Assembly: GCA_002308875.1 (NCBI GenBank)
Contig: DBWK01000032.1
Location: forward strand, 25,116-30,316
Origin: Treponema sp. UBA1240
GTDB lineage: Bacteria > Spirochaetota > Spirochaetia > Treponematales > Treponemataceae
DNA: 5,201 nucleotides
Reading direction: 5' to 3'
Shown here: positions 4,323-5,201 of the stretch, in pieces
Numbering within the stretch: position 1 is the first letter of the stretch
Layout of the letters: every line of letters starts with the position of its first letter
Notes under the pieces: generated by a model
What the model was told of the DNA's origin: nothing
Seen by the model: the letters and a program-made list of their open reading frames with translations, nothing else
Database searches by the model: none
Program-made: the position numbers and the translations under genes

Positions 4323-5201
4323 ACAGGAAGTTTTGTTTCGTCCTGTTCTTTTCGATTCGTAAAGAGCTGTGTCCGCCTCTACAACAAGTTGTTTTGCCGA
4401 AACAGGCTCTCTTGAGTTGAAAGTAGATAATCCTATTGAAATTGTAAGTGAAACTTTGTTTCCGTTATATTTGAGTTTAAGACCTTCAATCTTTTTACGG
4501 ATGCGTTCCGCAATTTTAAAAGCCGTATCTTTGTCCGTGTTGTACAGCATAACGGTAAATTCTTCGCCGCCGTAACGTGATGCCAAATCCTGAGCACGAA
4601 TTCCGTTTTTTATTGTGTCCGCAACAGTTTTAAGTACGTAGTCTCCGCAGTCGTGTCCGTATGTGTCGTTGAATTTCTTAAAAAAGTCTATATCAAACAT
4701 AAGAACAGAAAGCGGGATTTCCTGTTTTGCGGAAGTTTCGATTTTGTCTGTAAGGATAGTGAAAAAGTAATGCTTGGTTTTGAGTTTTGTCATCATGTCG
4801 GTAGTTGCCATATCCATTAACTGGGCATTATTGATTGCGATGGCGGCTAATGAGGCAATGTTCAGAATCTGCTCTTTTTCGTAACTGCTGTATATGTTTC
4901 CTTCTCCCAAATCAATCCGCTCGCCTAAAACGAGAATTCCGTTTATATGGCGTTTAGCTATAAGCGGTACTATTAAGGATGGCTTAAGAGGTTCAAAAAC
5001 TTCAAGACCGTCTGCGGCCTCTTTTAAAATTCCTATGAGTTCTTCATAGGAATAAGTCATGTTTGTTCTTTCAAGAAGATTGAGAAGAGGATGCGAAACA
5101 GGGATTGAATAGTCAATGCTCTCGTCTATTTCCATTCCGTTGTAGTTGGATGCAAGAGTAAAAGCCGGCGCGTCAAAGTCTTTTTGGATAAAAAGACCTG
5201 C
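4308..5201 (-). CDS. GAF-GGDEF diguanylate cyclase, C-terminal 297 residues, 5' end outside the window
   Basis: The frame is open to the window edge, so the ATG at 5135 is internal and the start lies beyond 5201. The first 120 or so visible residues look like the end of a GAF sensor domain (AGLFIQKDFDAPAFTLAS, then SLIVPLIAKRHINGILVLGE), joined by a helix (YEKEQILNIASLAAIAINNAQLM) to a GGDEF domain that makes cyclic di-GMP from two GTP. In fragment numbering the catalytic parts are intact: D170 in FDIDFFKKFND, the GHDCGD turn, and the active motif GGEEF (211-215) with its preceding RY. The inhibitory I-site RAQD (202-205) sits exactly five residues before GGEEF, so product feedback is likely. 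The end, ALYESKRTGRNK, is typical. No membrane segment is visible, so it is probably cytoplasmic, with any further sensor domain upstream. It is followed directly by the rhomboid gene. Confidence 0.92.
   Translation of the reverse strand, partial: AGLFIQKDFDAPAFTLASNYNGMEIDESIDYSIPVSHPLLNLLERTNMTYSYEELIGILKEAADGLEVFEPLKPSLIVPLIAKRHINGILVLGERIDLGEGNIYSSYEKEQILNIASLAAIAINNAQLMDMATTDMMTKLKTKHYFFTILTDKIETSAKQEIPLSVLMFDIDFFKKFNDTYGHDCGDYVLKTVADTIKNGIRAQDLASRYGGEEFTVMLYNTDKDTAFKIAERIRKKIEGLKLKYNGNKVSLTISIGLSTFNSREPVSAKQLVVEADTALYESKRTGRNKTSCFSGS

Noticed and set aside
5133..5135. ATG at 5135 as start of the GGDEF protein
   Set aside because: The frame is open for 22 further codons to the window edge and those residues continue GAF-like sequence, so the gene is cut rather than starting here.

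Overview
The window is a compact stretch of bacterial chromosome in which every supported gene is read from the minus strand. The proteins point to a spirochete, most likely a Treponema: low-GC, A/T-rich DNA, an M23 peptidase of spirochete-like layout directly followed by a bactofilin, and a YaaR (DUF327) gene next to a PSP1-domain gene. The species call is inference from family composition and gene order, because no rRNA or marker gene is present. No mobile element, CRISPR array or tRNA was seen.

Read in the direction of transcription (high to low coordinates), the first cluster begins beyond base 5201. It holds the C-terminal 297 residues of a GAF-GGDEF diguanylate cyclase (4308-5201), a six-TM rhomboid-family intramembrane serine protease (3649-4305), an exported protein of unknown function (2975-3679) and a small exported protein of unknown function (2549-2893). 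The first three are very tightly packed: two bases separate the cyclase stop from the rhomboid start, and the rhomboid overlaps the third gene by 31 bp. The small exported gene follows a gap of about 80 bp with its own plausible promoter, and a 12-bp hairpin lies just after its stop.

The second cluster starts from a very good sigma-70-type promoter at 2412-2440 (TTGACA, 17 bp, extended TG-n-TATTAT) with an 18-bp-period direct repeat just upstream. It encodes a membrane-anchored M23 LytM-type peptidoglycan hydrolase (1361-2383, GTG start), a bactofilin (920-1348), a YaaR/DUF327 protein (378-890) and the N-terminal 120 residues of a PSP1-domain (RicT/YaaT-like) protein (1-360), with gaps of only 12-29 bp.

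The second cluster reads as a cell-shape and cell-wall module (bactofilin scaffold plus wall-cutting enzyme) carrying the conserved but poorly understood YaaR-PSP1 pair. The first cluster ties a second-messenger enzyme to a membrane protease and to exported proteins that could be its clients, though nothing in the sequence proves that. No clearly new system is visible. The points most worth a second look are the gene groupings, the two unassigned exported proteins, and the regulatory structures in the 2384-2548 gap and at the cyclase/rhomboid junction.
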